DNA from: Lachnoclostridium phytofermentans
GTDB lineage: Bacteria > Bacillota > Clostridia > Lachnospirales > Lachnospiraceae
Assembly (NCBI GenBank): GCA_003526525.1
Contig: DPVV01000249.1
Location: forward strand, 2,715 to 19,068
DNA: 16,354 bases
Direction of reading: 5' to 3'
Under the pieces are notes generated by a model. That model was not told the DNA's origin. It saw only the letters and a list, made by a program, of their open reading frames with translations, and ran no database searches. Positions 1-7,272 of the stretch are shown piece after piece; within the stretch, counting starts at the first letter, position 1, and the number at the start of each line of letters is the position of its first letter. The position numbers were made by a program, and so were the translations under genes.

Positions 1-59
1 TCCTCCGATAAGTCATTTGATTCTTCAGTTTTCTTATGATTAAAAACCCAATTCTTCAT
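1..59 (-). CDS. N-terminal fragment of an unidentified protein
   Basis: An ATG (complement of 57-59) opens a frame that stays open to the window edge, giving 19 codons: MKNWVFNHKKTEESNDLSE. A GGAGGA ribosome binding site (complement of 67-72) sits 7 nt upstream, which is ideal spacing and is the main reason to accept so short a fragment. The residues are polar and lysine/glutamate rich, with no signal peptide. The opening is reminiscent of some Lachnospiraceae RecJ proteins, but 19 residues cannot support a name. The gene runs divergently from tadA. Confidence 0.7.
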   Translation of the reverse strand, partial: MKNWVFNHKKTEESNDLSE

Positions 60-337
60 AACTTAATCCTCCGTTAGATTTGTTGGAATTTAGATATTCC
101 CTTAGACCTTATATCACTAACTTTTGTATCATACCCATATTCTTTTTATTATAAACATTAATTTATTACCAGAATGTGTCAAATGAATGTTTAAAATCTT
201 ATAAATTTATTACAGATGCAAATCACTATGTATTCTATACTTATCTCTCTGTTTATCTCGCAATTGTTTCTATCTCTTCCTCCAAAGAACACGGATTGCT
301 TCACTTACTTCTACCCATTTATTTACGTGGATTGAAT
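60..337. other. Divergent intergenic region, no gene seen
   Basis: The region between the edge gene and tadA has no convincing coding sequence. On the minus strand an extended -10 element (TGA followed by TATAAG, complement of 108-116) lies about 48 nt before the edge gene, but no good -35 accompanies it. A small hairpin with GGAAT/ATTCC arms lies in the same leader (about 84-100). An 86-codon open frame at 176-436 has no ribosome binding site and runs through the tadA promoter, so I do not count it as a gene. Confidence 0.4.
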
Positions 338-355
338 TGCGCCCATGCAGGCGCA
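338..355. promoter_or_regulatory. GC-rich inverted repeat upstream of the tadA promoter
   Basis: TGCGCC and GGCGCA arms (6 bp, perfect) flank the 6-nt centre CATGCA. The element ends 13 bp before the tadA -35 box. It is conspicuously GC-rich in AT-rich surroundings and has no T-tract after it, so it is not an obvious terminator. An operator or activator site is possible. No regulator is implied by neighbouring genes. Confidence 0.35.
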
Positions 356-368
356 CGGTTATATAGCC

Positions 369-396
369 TTGTACTTCTGCAGCAAAATGCTATAAT
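369..396 (+). promoter_or_regulatory. Promoter of the tadA-nrdG pair
   Basis: A -35 box TTGTAC (369-374) is followed after 16 nt by a perfect -10 TATAAT (391-396). A TG one base before the -10 makes it an extended -10 promoter. Transcription would start near 403, leaving a leader of about 110 nt. That leader can fold, with TTTACAT (418-424) pairing to ATGTAAA (467-473). The assignment rests on consensus match and on position before tadA. Confidence 0.7.
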
Positions 397-512
397 GATA
401 GAGATGTTCCTCTGTAATTTACATGGATTTTTATAATTCAGGTAGATTTCATAATCCATACATCCTATGTAAAATAAGCATAAATTCTAGTTGCTATAAG
501 GAGACTAAAAAA

Positions 513-998
513 ATGGATGAGAAAATAAAATATATGAAAGCTGCGATAGCTCAGGCAAAAAAGGCCGCCTTAATTGGGGAAGTACCAATTGGTTGTGTTA
601 TCGTTTATAATAATAAAATTATTGCTCGAGGTTATAACAAGAGAAATACAAAAAAAACCACGCTCGCTCACGCTGAGATACTTGCAATAGAGAAAGCCTC
701 AAAATATCTTAACGATTGGCGTTTGGAAGGTTGTACAATGTACGTAACTCTAGAACCTTGTCAAATGTGCTCTGGTGCTATTGTTCAATCACGAATGGAT
801 CGTGTTGTTATCGGTTCTATGAATCCGAAGGCTGGTTGTGCCGGTTCCATTCTTAACTTATTACAAATGGAGCAATTTAATCATCAGGTAGAACTAGAAA
901 CAGGTGTTATGCAAGAGGAATGTACGAAACTATTGCAAGACTTTTTTGTCCTACTTCGTGAACAAAAAAAGAAGGAAAAGGAAAGGAGATTACTATGA
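513..998 (+). CDS. tadA: tRNA-specific adenosine deaminase TadA
   Basis: TadA deaminates adenosine-34 to inosine in the tRNA-Arg(ACG) anticodon, an essential cytosolic wobble modification in bacteria. The 161-residue protein has the full zinc-dependent cytidine/deoxycytidylate deaminase motif: HAE with zinc ligand His53 and proton-shuttle Glu55, then PCQMC with ligands Cys83 and Cys86. The GEVPIGCVIV and RVVIGSMNPKAG stretches are typical of TadA. Length fits the family (about 150-170). I chose the ATG at 513 because GGAG (500-503) lies 9 nt upstream and the protein then begins as TadA usually does; the in-frame ATG at 423 has no such site. The C-terminus is Lys/Arg/Glu rich. Its stop overlaps the next gene's start (ATGA), so the two are translationally coupled. 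Confidence 0.95.
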   Translation: MDEKIKYMKAAIAQAKKAALIGEVPIGCVIVYNNKIIARGYNKRNTKKTTLAHAEILAIEKASKYLNDWRLEGCTMYVTLEPCQMCSGAIVQSRMDRVVIGSMNPKAGCAGSILNLLQMEQFNHQVELETGVMQEECTKLLQDFFVLLREQKKKEKERRLL

Positions 999-1693
999 AA
1001 ATCAGCGGCTTACAAAAACTAACGCTTTTAGATTACCCCGGACATCTTGCCTGTACGATATTTACTATGGGCTGTAATTTTCAATGCCCATTTTGCCAAA
1101 ATGCCTCTCTTGTCATTTCTCCTAAAGAAACTCCACAATATAGTGAAGAAGAGATTCTAAATTTTCTATCCTCTCGTAAACATATATTAGAAGGAATCTG
1201 TATCTCTGGAGGCGAACCAACGTTGCAATCAGACCTTATTGACTTTATTCGCAAAGTAAAATCAATGGGGTATTTCGTAAAGTTAGACACGAATGGTACT
1301 TATCCAAAGCTCATACGTCAACTAATCGAAGAACATACCATCGATATGGTAGCAATGGATATTAAAAATAGCAAAGAAAGCTATGCAAAAACTTGCGGAA
1401 TTGAAACTCTTAACATGAATATCATAGAAGAATCAGTGAATCTTCTAAAAGAAGGATTGATACCTTATGAGTTTCGAACTACTGTTGTAAAAGAACTACA
1501 TACCAAAAAAGATTTTGAGGAAATTGGTAAGTGGCTTGAAGGGCCATCCCCTTATTATCTACAAGCGTTTGTTGACTCCGGTGACTTAATCGGTACTAAT
1601 CTTACCGGCTATAATAAACAGGAACTGACTGAATTACTTGAGATAGCAAGACTCTATCTACCTAATGCATCCTTACGCGGGATTGAAGTGTGA
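995..1693 (+). CDS. nrdG: Anaerobic ribonucleotide reductase activating protein, NrdG2-type radical SAM
   Basis: This 232-residue radical-SAM enzyme probably generates the glycyl radical on anaerobic ribonucleoside-triphosphate reductase (NrdD). The cluster motif CxxxCxxC is at Cys27, Cys31 and Cys34, directly after the opening MKISGLQKLTLLDYPG typical of NrdG2-type activases. The SAM-binding GGEP motif is at 72-75. It is longer than classical NrdG (about 155 aa) and fits the family annotated as anaerobic RNR activating protein, which is close to pyruvate-formate-lyase activases; the exact glycyl-radical partner cannot be told from sequence. AAAGGAG (982-988) lies inside the end of tadA. The ATG overlaps the tadA stop by 4 bp. 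No nrdD lies in the window. Two hairpins follow the stop codon. Confidence 0.88.
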   Translation: MKISGLQKLTLLDYPGHLACTIFTMGCNFQCPFCQNASLVISPKETPQYSEEEILNFLSSRKHILEGICISGGEPTLQSDLIDFIRKVKSMGYFVKLDTNGTYPKLIRQLIEEHTIDMVAMDIKNSKESYAKTCGIETLNMNIIEESVNLLKEGLIPYEFRTTVVKELHTKKDFEEIGKWLEGPSPYYLQAFVDSGDLIGTNLTGYNKQELTELLEIARLYLPNASLRGIEV

Positions 1694-1718
1694 AAGAAAC
1701 CTTCGATTTCTTTCGCAC
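1688..1718 (+). terminator. Hairpin overlapping the nrdG stop codon
   Basis: Twelve base pairs (1688-1699 with 1707-1718, one T-G wobble) enclose a 7-nt loop CCTTCGA. The stem includes the nrdG stop codon TGA. It is not followed by a T-tract but by a second hairpin one base later, so the pair probably acts as a compound 3' structure. It could stop transcription or protect the mRNA end. Confidence 0.55.
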
Positions 1719-1719
1719 A

Positions 1720-1762
1720 GAAGTTTGTGCCTGCGTCGTCCTCGGCACAAACTTCCGGTTTT
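1720..1762 (+). terminator. Probable rho-independent terminator after nrdG
   Basis: GAAGTTTGTGCC (1720-1731) and its exact complement (1744-1755) form a perfect 12-bp stem around a 12-nt loop. CGG and a short T-run (1759-1762) follow. The tail is short, so termination may be partial. If it is efficient, the downstream acetyltransferase needs its own promoter within about 40 bp; TTCTGA (1761) with TATATT (1784), 17 nt apart, is a weak candidate. Confidence 0.6.
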
Positions 1763-1810
1763 CTGAATAGGAATGTTTTCAAGTATATTTTTGTTTCAAG
1801 GAGGCGTTTT

Positions 1811-2362
1811 TTGGACTCAATATATTATACCGAGCATCTTGTATTAAAAAATCTAGATCCAAGTTGGGCTCCATCTGTTCTCAATTTTTATCTAATTAAC
1901 CGTTCTCATTTTGAACCTTGGGAGCCACTTCGACCTAATAATTTTTATACCTCTAATCACCAGCGTTTCGTTCTCGCTGCAGAGCAACAATTATTCTTAA
2001 ATAACCAGGCCGTTCGATATTATCTATTTGAAAAAAGTAATACTCATAAGATTATTGGTTCTGTAAACTTTTATAACATACACAAAAACCCTGATAATTC
2101 CTGCAAGATAGGCTATAAATTAGCCTCCTCCAAGCTACATAAAGGCTATGCGACAGAAGCTATATCCTTTCTAATACCAAGAATCTTTCATGATTATAAT
2201 CTATATCGAATAGAAGCGGACATCATGAAAAATAACCTCCCCTCCATTCATCTCATTGAGAAATTGAACTTTCATCTAGAAGGAATTACACGAGGAGGTT
2301 TCGAGATCTGTGGAAAGAGAGAAGACCATCTCAAATATTCACTAATTTATACCGATATTTAA
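1811..2362 (+). CDS. GNAT N-acetyltransferase, RimJ/RimL-like
   Basis: This 183-residue protein has a complete Gcn5-related N-acetyltransferase fold of the RimJ/RimL type, which acetylates protein N-termini or small-molecule amines from acetyl-CoA. The acetyl-CoA binding motif A is at 109-116 (LHKGYATE). It is preceded by KIIGSVNFYNI (80-90) and IGYKLASS, and followed by YRIEADIMKNNLPSIHLIEKLNF (132-154) and KREDHLKYSLI near the end, as in RimJ. I chose the TTG at 1811 because AAGGAGG (1798-1804) lies 6 nt upstream and the protein then begins near the family's usual start. The longer in-frame GTG at 1727 lies inside the terminator stem and has no ribosome binding site. The natural substrate is unknown; RimJ proper acetylates ribosomal protein S5, but many paralogues do not. 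Confidence 0.85.
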   Translation: MDSIYYTEHLVLKNLDPSWAPSVLNFYLINRSHFEPWEPLRPNNFYTSNHQRFVLAAEQQLFLNNQAVRYYLFEKSNTHKIIGSVNFYNIHKNPDNSCKIGYKLASSKLHKGYATEAISFLIPRIFHDYNLYRIEADIMKNNLPSIHLIEKLNFHLEGITRGGFEICGKREDHLKYSLIYTDI

Positions 2363-2430
2363 TGAAGCCAAGTTCATCATTTACTTATTTGCAATGAATC
2401 ACAGAGTTTTATAAAATACCATTTATAAAC

Positions 2431-2474
2431 ATCAGAATAGGGGGTTCACTTCAAAGTGAACCCCCTATTCTGAT
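2431..2474. terminator. Perfect 21-bp inverted repeat between convergent genes
   Basis: Arms 2431-2451 and 2454-2474 are exact complements, leaving two unpaired bases (realistically a 20-bp stem with a TCAA tetraloop). The stem includes GGGGG/CCCCC and is very stable. It sits between the convergent acetyltransferase and acidic-protein genes, where a bidirectional terminator is expected. Neither side carries the usual T-tract: AAAAGTAATG follows on the plus strand and GTTTATAAATGG on the minus strand. A termination role is therefore inferred from position only. Confidence 0.6.
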
Positions 2475-2494
2475 AAAAGTAATGTGAAACTTCC

Positions 2495-2546
2495 AGTCAA
2501 AGCGGATATTCGCAATCCGCTTACGCTACTCGCTTATAACTATTCT
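2495..2546. repeat. Dispersed repeat, copy A
   Basis: This shares its first 14 bases (AGTCAAAGCGGATA) exactly, and most later blocks (CGCTACT, then TATAA-TATT), with the segment at 12448-12500. An 8-bp hairpin AAGCGGAT/ATCCGCTT (2500-2507 with 2515-2522) encloses a 7-nt loop. It abuts the stop codon of the minus-strand acidic-protein gene. No open frame or known element explains it. Confidence 0.6.
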
Positions 2547-3956
2547 TTAGATAGTACTAGTATTACTATAATCGATATAGGCATACCAGTATCCGAAATC
2601 TCCATCTCTTAATTTACGTCTTCTAGAACATTTGAAATCTTTAAAACCAAACATTCCAGCCATATGTTTCTCCCTTACGTTATAAGCACCTGGTACCATA
2701 ATCATATAGTAAATTCCTTCTCTTGACATCTTTTTTGCAAAAAGAAGATGACGATAAGTACTAAAGGAATGAAGTAAAAAGCTATTATTACCGAGAACCC
2801 AGGCATCCATAGGTAGTGACCCAAGATCTTTTGGTTCAATACGAACACATTCGGTTATTTCTCCGTCATCGAAAGGATACATATGAGGAAAACGATCCAT
2901 AATGGATCTTGCCGACGGGTGGTCGCACCAGCCTTCCTTCTCGGACATACTGGGTGTAGTATTACAATCATTTACTAACTCATCCGTATCATCAAGTGCC
3001 AATTCATCCTCTTCTAGGCAATCCCCTACTTGAGCTGCTTCGATAGAGGATACCATAAATTCTTCCTCTTTGTTTACTTCTTCTCTTTCGTCAATTATCT
3101 CCTTCTCTATTTCCTCTACAACCTTTTCTTGCGTTACGCTACCCTCTTCAACTACCGTTTCTTCTTGCACTACATCATCCTTCATTACTGCGGATTTTTC
3201 CACGGTGTCTTCTATATTTTCTAAAACATTGTCAAAGGTTATTTCTGTATTATCCAGTACTACTTCAGTATTATCAACTCTTGCTATCGTATCTGTTACT
3301 TGCTCTTTTATTTCTAAACCATCCTCTATGACCATATCTTTTTCATTAAATTTTGCTACATTATCTATTTTTAAAGCTTCATTTTCTTGGTCGATTACTT
3401 TTTCTAGCTTTTCCTTCTCCTCATTCTTTGTGCTACTTACTAGATTTGAGCTTTCTGGTAGAACCTCAATTACCTTCTCTGTCTTGGTATCCACAATCTC
3501 AACAACAGAAGGTTGTTTTTTTGATTCAACCTTTTCATTTTCTTCTCGAGCACTTAAAAGTTTATCCTCAAAAGAGGCTACCTGATGATATGTAATCGGG
3601 ATATCATCCCATTCTGTAACAAAATAATTATCCTTAGAAAAGCAAACAACGATACCTGTGATCTCGTAGAAACGTACCTTCGTATCCTCTATAACTCCTC
3701 TTGGCATCGTAACTCTAGCTTCTACTCCATCTGCCTTCGTGATTGCAGTTCCAGCTATTATGCCTTCTGTCTGATCCCGGTTTCTTTTTACGAAGTATAC
3801 TCTACACACTCGACCAGCAATTGTTCTAAGGTTACAATTTAGAGAAACCTTACACATTTCATCGCTAGTTTCTATTCTCGCATATCCAGTATTGTTATTT
3901 TTTCTTCCCGAATCATATTGATAAAAATACGATACAAAGCGTTTGTAATTGGTCAT
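2547..3956 (-). CDS. Hypothetical protein with conserved ends and long acidic middle
   Basis: A 469-residue protein with three parts. Residues 1-135 are a globular-looking N-terminal domain (KVSLNCNLRTIAGRVCRVYF at 36-55, then alternating strands). Residues 136-340 are low-complexity, dominated by Glu, Val, Asp, Lys, Thr and Ser with repeated VDNTE/LDNTE units, probably disordered. Residues 343-461 form a compact C-terminal domain (HMYPFDDGEITECVRIEP, then WVLGNNSFLLHSF, and DGDFGYWYAYI). I recall similar C-terminal domains in Lachnospiraceae proteins of unknown function, possibly catalogued as DUF6128, but cannot verify this. There is no signal peptide or membrane segment. The start is the ATG at 3956 with AGGGG upstream. 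It is transcribed away from the ABC-F gene and looks monocistronic. The 171-codon frame antisense to the acidic part is a composition artefact. Confidence 0.85.
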   Translation of the reverse strand: MTNYKRFVSYFYQYDSGRKNNNTGYARIETSDEMCKVSLNCNLRTIAGRVCRVYFVKRNRDQTEGIIAGTAITKADGVEARVTMPRGVIEDTKVRFYEITGIVVCFSKDNYFVTEWDDIPITYHQVASFEDKLLSAREENEKVESKKQPSVVEIVDTKTEKVIEVLPESSNLVSSTKNEEKEKLEKVIDQENEALKIDNVAKFNEKDMVIEDGLEIKEQVTDTIARVDNTEVVLDNTEITFDNVLENIEDTVEKSAVMKDDVVQEETVVEEGSVTQEKVVEEIEKEIIDEREEVNKEEEFMVSSIEAAQVGDCLEEDELALDDTDELVNDCNTTPSMSEKEGWCDHPSARSIMDRFPHMYPFDDGEITECVRIEPKDLGSLPMDAWVLGNNSFLLHSFSTYRHLLFAKKMSREGIYYMIMVPGAYNVREKHMAGMFGFKDFKCSRRRKLRDGDFGYWYAYIDYSNTSTI

Positions 3957-4147
3957 ACTGCACCCCTTTTCTTTTCACTACCGTTCTTGCCCTTTCATCC
4001 AGAATATTTATGATGAGCCCGTCTTATCCTAATATATGTGATAACCTATTGTACTATGACAAAAAATATGCTTACTTAAAACAAGTATCACTAACAATGC
4101 CCTACCATTGCGTTTATATTACATATAGTGTAAAATGTGTCTAGTTA

Positions 4148-4176
4148 TTAAGAATCTAAGTCATTCTTAGCATAAT
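4148..4176 (+). promoter_or_regulatory. Probable promoter of the ABC-F gene
   Basis: TTAAGA (4148-4153, 4 of 6 matches) and CATAAT (4171-4176, 5 of 6) are spaced by 17 nt, about 45 bp before the start codon. The spacer is almost filled by an inverted repeat, TAAGAAT (4149-4155) with ATTCTTA (4163-4169), which could be an operator. A short GCAC/GTGC hairpin (4192-4204) follows in the leader, close to the ribosome binding site GGAG (4211-4214). Confidence 0.45.
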
Positions 4177-4220
4177 ATAAACCTGGCATTCGCACAAAAC
4201 GTGCTAGAACGGAGTAGTCA

Positions 4221-6062
4221 ATGAATTTATTAACCATGGAAAATATCAGCAAAAGTTACACCGAACGTATGCTGTTTGATAAGGTAAGTCTAGGAATTAA
4301 TGAAAATGATAGAATTGGCGTAATTGGTATCAATGGTACCGGTAAATCAACGCTTTTAAAGTTAATTGCTGGAATAGAAGAACCAGATGAAGGTACTATA
4401 ACCAAAGGTAAGCAAGTAAGAATTGAATATCTGCCTCAAACCCCACAATTCGATGAATCACTTACAATTCTTGAAAACGCGATTGAAGGAAAGACAGCCA
4501 AAGAAGAATATCGGAATCTTGCTGGAGAAGCAAAGGCCATGCTGCTAAAGCTTGGTATTGAAGACTGTGATCAAAAAACCACCTATCTTTCTGGTGGTCA
4601 GAAGAAACGTATTGCACTTGTTCGTACCTTGCTAACCGAAGCAGACATCTTAGTGCTAGATGAGCCTACGAACCATTTAGATAGTGCTATGACTGAGTGG
4701 CTTGAAGATTACTTAAGTAAGTTCCGTGGGGCTTTTATTATGATAACCCATGACCGTTATTTTCTTGACCGTGTTACCAACCGTATTGTGGAATTAGATA
4801 AAAGTAAACTTTATTCCTATACCGCTAATTACTCAAAGTTTTTGGAGTTAAAGGCAGAGCGCGAGGATATGGATCTTGCTACAGAAAGAAAGAATAAGAG
4901 CCTTTACCGTGTAGAGCTTGAGTGGATGATGCGTGGTGCAAGAGCCCGATCTACCAAACAAAAAGCTCATATTTCACGTTTCGAGGATCTTCGTGATCGT
5001 AAGAAAATAGAAGTAGATCAGTCCGTAGAGATGTCTTCTATTGCCTCTCGCTTAGGAAAGAAAACAATAGAGCTTGAAAACATCTGTAAATCTTATGAAG
5101 ACCGAACTCTAATTAACGATTTTTCCTATATCTTTTTACCGGGAGATTATATTGGAATTGTTGGACCAAATGGCTGTGGAAAATCCACGCTACTTCGTAT
5201 CTTAACTCAAACAATTGAGCCTGACAGTGGTTCGGTAGTCATGGGGACAACCGTAAAACTAGGATATTTTTCTCAGGAAAATGAATATATGGATGAAAAT
5301 CAAAAGGTACTAGATTACATCCGTGCAACTGCTGATTTTATTCAAACTACAGACGGAACCATTACAGCATCCCAGATGTGTGAAAAATTCCTCTTTACTG
5401 GTTCGATGCAACATCAGTTGATTTCTAAGTTAAGTGGTGGTGAAAAACGTCGTCTCTATCTGTTAAAAATATTAATGGATGCTCCAAATGTTCTTGTTCT
5501 AGATGAGCCAACCAACGACTTAGACATTAAAACCCTAACGATTCTAGAAGATTATCTCTCTAGTTTTCAAGGAATTGTAATCACAGTATCCCATGACCGT
5601 TATTTTCTTGATAAGATTGCAACTCGTATCTTTGCTTTTGAAGAAAATAGCATAATTCGCCAGTATGAAGGAAATTACTCTGATTATAAGGATACACTGA
5701 AAGAACGTTATCCACAATCACAAAGAGAAAATGAGACCTCTATCAACAATAGCAGTAATTCATCCAACTCTTCTGTGGACAATACAAACCAGAAATCATC
5801 ACGAACTACAGAAAAGAAGTTAAAGTTTAGCTACAATGAACAGAGAGAATTTGATACCATTGAAGCTGATATTGAAGAGCTAGAACAAAAGATATCTAAT
5901 CTTGATGATGCCATTGCAACTTCTGCCTCTGAGTACTCTAAATTAGATGCTCTCATGAAAGAAAAAGAGGAAGTAGAACTTCAGTTAGAAGAAAAGATGG
6001 AACGCTATCTTTATTTACAGGATTTAGCTGATAAAATAAAAGAGCAGAATAGTAAGGGGTAA
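4221..6062 (+). CDS. ABC-F family ATPase, Uup-like
   Basis: A 613-residue soluble protein with two ABC ATPase domains and no membrane segments, so an ABC-F translation or ribosome-associated factor and not a transporter. Domain 1: Walker A GINGTGKS (36-43), signature LSGGQ (123-127), Walker B LVLDEP with Asp147/Glu148, switch His177. Domain 2: Walker A GPNGCGKS (315-322), signature LSGGE (404-408), Walker B Asp428/Glu429, switch His458. The inter-domain linker (about 210-283) carries RGARARSTKQKAHISRF. A Ser/Asn-rich stretch (507-525) leads to a C-terminal coiled coil (535-610), the arrangement of Uup, which has a nucleic-acid-binding C-terminal domain. GGAG lies 6 nt before the ATG. Antibiotic-resistance ABC-F proteins share this architecture, but the C-terminal coiled coil favours Uup. 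No leader peptide was found. Confidence 0.92.
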   Translation: MNLLTMENISKSYTERMLFDKVSLGINENDRIGVIGINGTGKSTLLKLIAGIEEPDEGTITKGKQVRIEYLPQTPQFDESLTILENAIEGKTAKEEYRNLAGEAKAMLLKLGIEDCDQKTTYLSGGQKKRIALVRTLLTEADILVLDEPTNHLDSAMTEWLEDYLSKFRGAFIMITHDRYFLDRVTNRIVELDKSKLYSYTANYSKFLELKAEREDMDLATERKNKSLYRVELEWMMRGARARSTKQKAHISRFEDLRDRKKIEVDQSVEMSSIASRLGKKTIELENICKSYEDRTLINDFSYIFLPGDYIGIVGPNGCGKSTLLRILTQTIEPDSGSVVMGTTVKLGYFSQENEYMDENQKVLDYIRATADFIQTTDGTITASQMCEKFLFTGSMQHQLISKLSGGEKRRLYLLKILMDAPNVLVLDEPTNDLDIKTLTILEDYLSSFQGIVITVSHDRYFLDKIATRIFAFEENSIIRQYEGNYSDYKDTLKERYPQSQRENETSINNSSNSSNSSVDNTNQKSSRTTEKKLKFSYNEQREFDTIEADIEELEQKISNLDDAIATSASEYSKLDALMKEKEEVELQLEEKMERYLYLQDLADKIKEQNSKG

Positions 6063-6142
6063 AGGTTAAAGAAAACGCCTTGAGAACTTCTCTAATCTAC
6101 ATCAAGTCGGTCAGTAAAATGTAAATCATCATATGCACGGAA

Positions 6143-6178
6143 GAGCACTCCACTCGAACTTTTCCTTATCATGAACAA
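6143..6178 (-). repeat. Segment related to 15094-15129, possible gene remnant
   Basis: Read on the minus strand, this segment and the complement of 15094-15129 share TTCATGA near the start, GTTCG and GTGGAG, in the same order. It lies inside a 66-codon open frame (complement of 6092-6292) that has no convincing ribosome binding site and runs through a terminator hairpin, so the frame is probably not a gene. A relic of a small gene, or a short dispersed repeat, would explain both copies. Confidence 0.35.
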
Positions 6179-6223
6179 GAAAAATCCAAGGTAAGCATAA
6201 GCTTTCCCTTGGATTTTTCTTTT
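6179..6223. terminator. Bidirectional intrinsic terminator
   Basis: GAAAAATCCAAGG (6179-6191) pairs perfectly with 6207-6219 (13 bp) around a 15-nt loop. The A-rich and T-rich ends of the stem provide a T-tract on both strands. It lies between the convergent ABC-F gene and the alpha/beta hydrolase gene, and can serve both. About 116 nt separate it from the ABC-F stop and about 134 nt from the hydrolase stop. Confidence 0.75.
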
Positions 6224-6224
6224 G

Positions 6225-6263
6225 TTATGAGTCACCTTATAAGATGCCTTATGAGTTACCTTA
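6225..6263. repeat. Short tandem direct repeat
   Basis: TTATGAGTCACCTTA (6225-6239) recurs as TTATGAGTTACCTTA (6249-6263), 14 of 15 bases the same, at a 24-bp period. A third partial CCTTA unit lies between them. It is non-coding, between a terminator and the hydrolase stop codon. No function is evident. Confidence 0.5.
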
Positions 6264-6356
6264 GTAAAGCGTACCAATATGAATGATATCACTACACTTT
6301 GATAAGGTAATAATTACTCCTACAATTAGGACTCCTTTTCTATATTAAGCCTTGCA

Positions 6357-7259
6357 TTATTTCACATTCCTTAAATTCGTAATCTCTCCCTTTAAAATTT
6401 TCACTACCATTTGATTGATTTCATTCGATATTTCATGATTAATCCCATGCCCAACACCATCATAAAATTTGGCATTCATATGATACCGTCTCAGTGCTAA
6501 CGCCCCTCCCATTTGTTCAAAAGGATCTTCCGTCCCAACCAGATAGAATACTTTATCCCTTATTTTATTTACCTCATCCTCAGAAAAGGACCTCACTTTA
6601 TGATATTTCATCGCCATATTATTAAAGCCTCTAAGCAGGGAAGTATAGTGTTCCATAATAAGATTATCCTCTGTAAATACGGAATAGTTTGTTCCAGACA
6701 TTTTCTTTAGCAACTTTTTGACGTTGTTTTTCGTTGGAAATAAAGCCTCTGGTAAGAAAATCTTCATCATCGTCTTCATAGGGCTCCCACTCTCTCCAAT
6801 TGGAACCGCTGCCGATAAGCATATTGCCTTTTCAACCTTTTCAGGCCTATGTAATGTAAATAGCTGTACTAAATATCCGCCATGAGAAACTCCCATAAAG
6901 GACGCCTTCTTTAGCTTTAAACCCTCTAACACTTTATCAATCCATACTACATCATCAAAGTTCTTATAACCCTCTCCTAAAGAACTCTTACCCGGACCAC
7001 CAAGCGTATCCACAGCATATACTCTGAACTGTTCGCTTAAAGCCTTTGCATTAAAGATCCACATAAGAGCTGAATCATCCCCAACACCATGAAAGAGTAC
7101 TAATGGTGGTTTCGTTTCATCTCCGCACATGATTATATGTGTGTTACCATAAGTAGTCGGAATGTCTATTTCATCCACCCTAACATTCCACTTTGAAATT
7201 AACTTATCATAGGTATTCAAAATATTATTCTGAGCCTTCGAACTACGATAAACCTTCAT
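6357..7259 (-). CDS. Alpha/beta hydrolase
   Basis: A 300-residue alpha/beta-fold hydrolase, presumably cytosolic; substrate unknown. The oxyanion-hole HG is at 57-58 (LVLFHGVGDD), the nucleophile elbow is GVSHG with Ser125, the acid is probably Asp245 in GTEDP, and the base is His271 in GVGHG (His275 is next in line). A cap region (about 155-225) lies in the usual place. No signal peptide is present. The start ATG is preceded by AAGGAGG, which overlaps the end of the upstream TetR gene; only 13 nt separate the two, so they form one transcript. A hydrolase co-transcribed with a TetR regulator often acts on a compound the regulator senses, but nothing here identifies the ligand. Esterase, lactonase and haloperoxidase-like relatives share this motif set. 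Confidence 0.88.
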   Translation of the reverse strand: MKVYRSSKAQNNILNTYDKLISKWNVRVDEIDIPTTYGNTHIIMCGDETKPPLVLFHGVGDDSALMWIFNAKALSEQFRVYAVDTLGGPGKSSLGEGYKNFDDVVWIDKVLEGLKLKKASFMGVSHGGYLVQLFTLHRPEKVEKAICLSAAVPIGESGSPMKTMMKIFLPEALFPTKNNVKKLLKKMSGTNYSVFTEDNLIMEHYTSLLRGFNNMAMKYHKVRSFSEDEVNKIRDKVFYLVGTEDPFEQMGGALALRRYHMNAKFYDGVGHGINHEISNEINQMVVKILKGEITNLRNVK

Positions 7260-7272
7260 ATACGATACCTCC

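Noticed and set aside
176..436. An 86-codon plus-strand open frame upstream of tadA
   Set aside because: It has no ribosome binding site, overlaps the tadA promoter and inverted repeat, and its composition looks random.
1727..1810. A longer N-terminus for the RimJ-like acetyltransferase from a GTG at 1727
   Set aside because: The extension is read from the terminator stem-loop and lacks a ribosome binding site; the TTG at 1811 has a strong one.
1694..1810. A possible SRP RNA (ffs) gene, since it often follows tadA in Firmicutes
   Set aside because: Only two hairpins are present; the length and the conserved SRP domain IV loop sequences are missing.
3030..3842. Several plus-strand open frames, the largest 171 codons and very Ser/Thr/Phe rich
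   Set aside because: They are antisense to the acidic low-complexity part of the 2547-3956 gene; Glu and Val codons read backwards give Ser, Phe and Asn/Thr codons.
4221..6062. The ABC-F protein as an antibiotic-resistance (ARE) determinant
   Set aside because: The C-terminal coiled coil and linker fit Uup better, and no attenuator or leader peptide typical of inducible ARE genes was seen; resistance cannot be excluded from sequence alone.
6143..6165. A tRNA T-loop-like GTTCGAGT on the minus strand
   Set aside because: No acceptor stem, anticodon arm or D-arm could be found around it.
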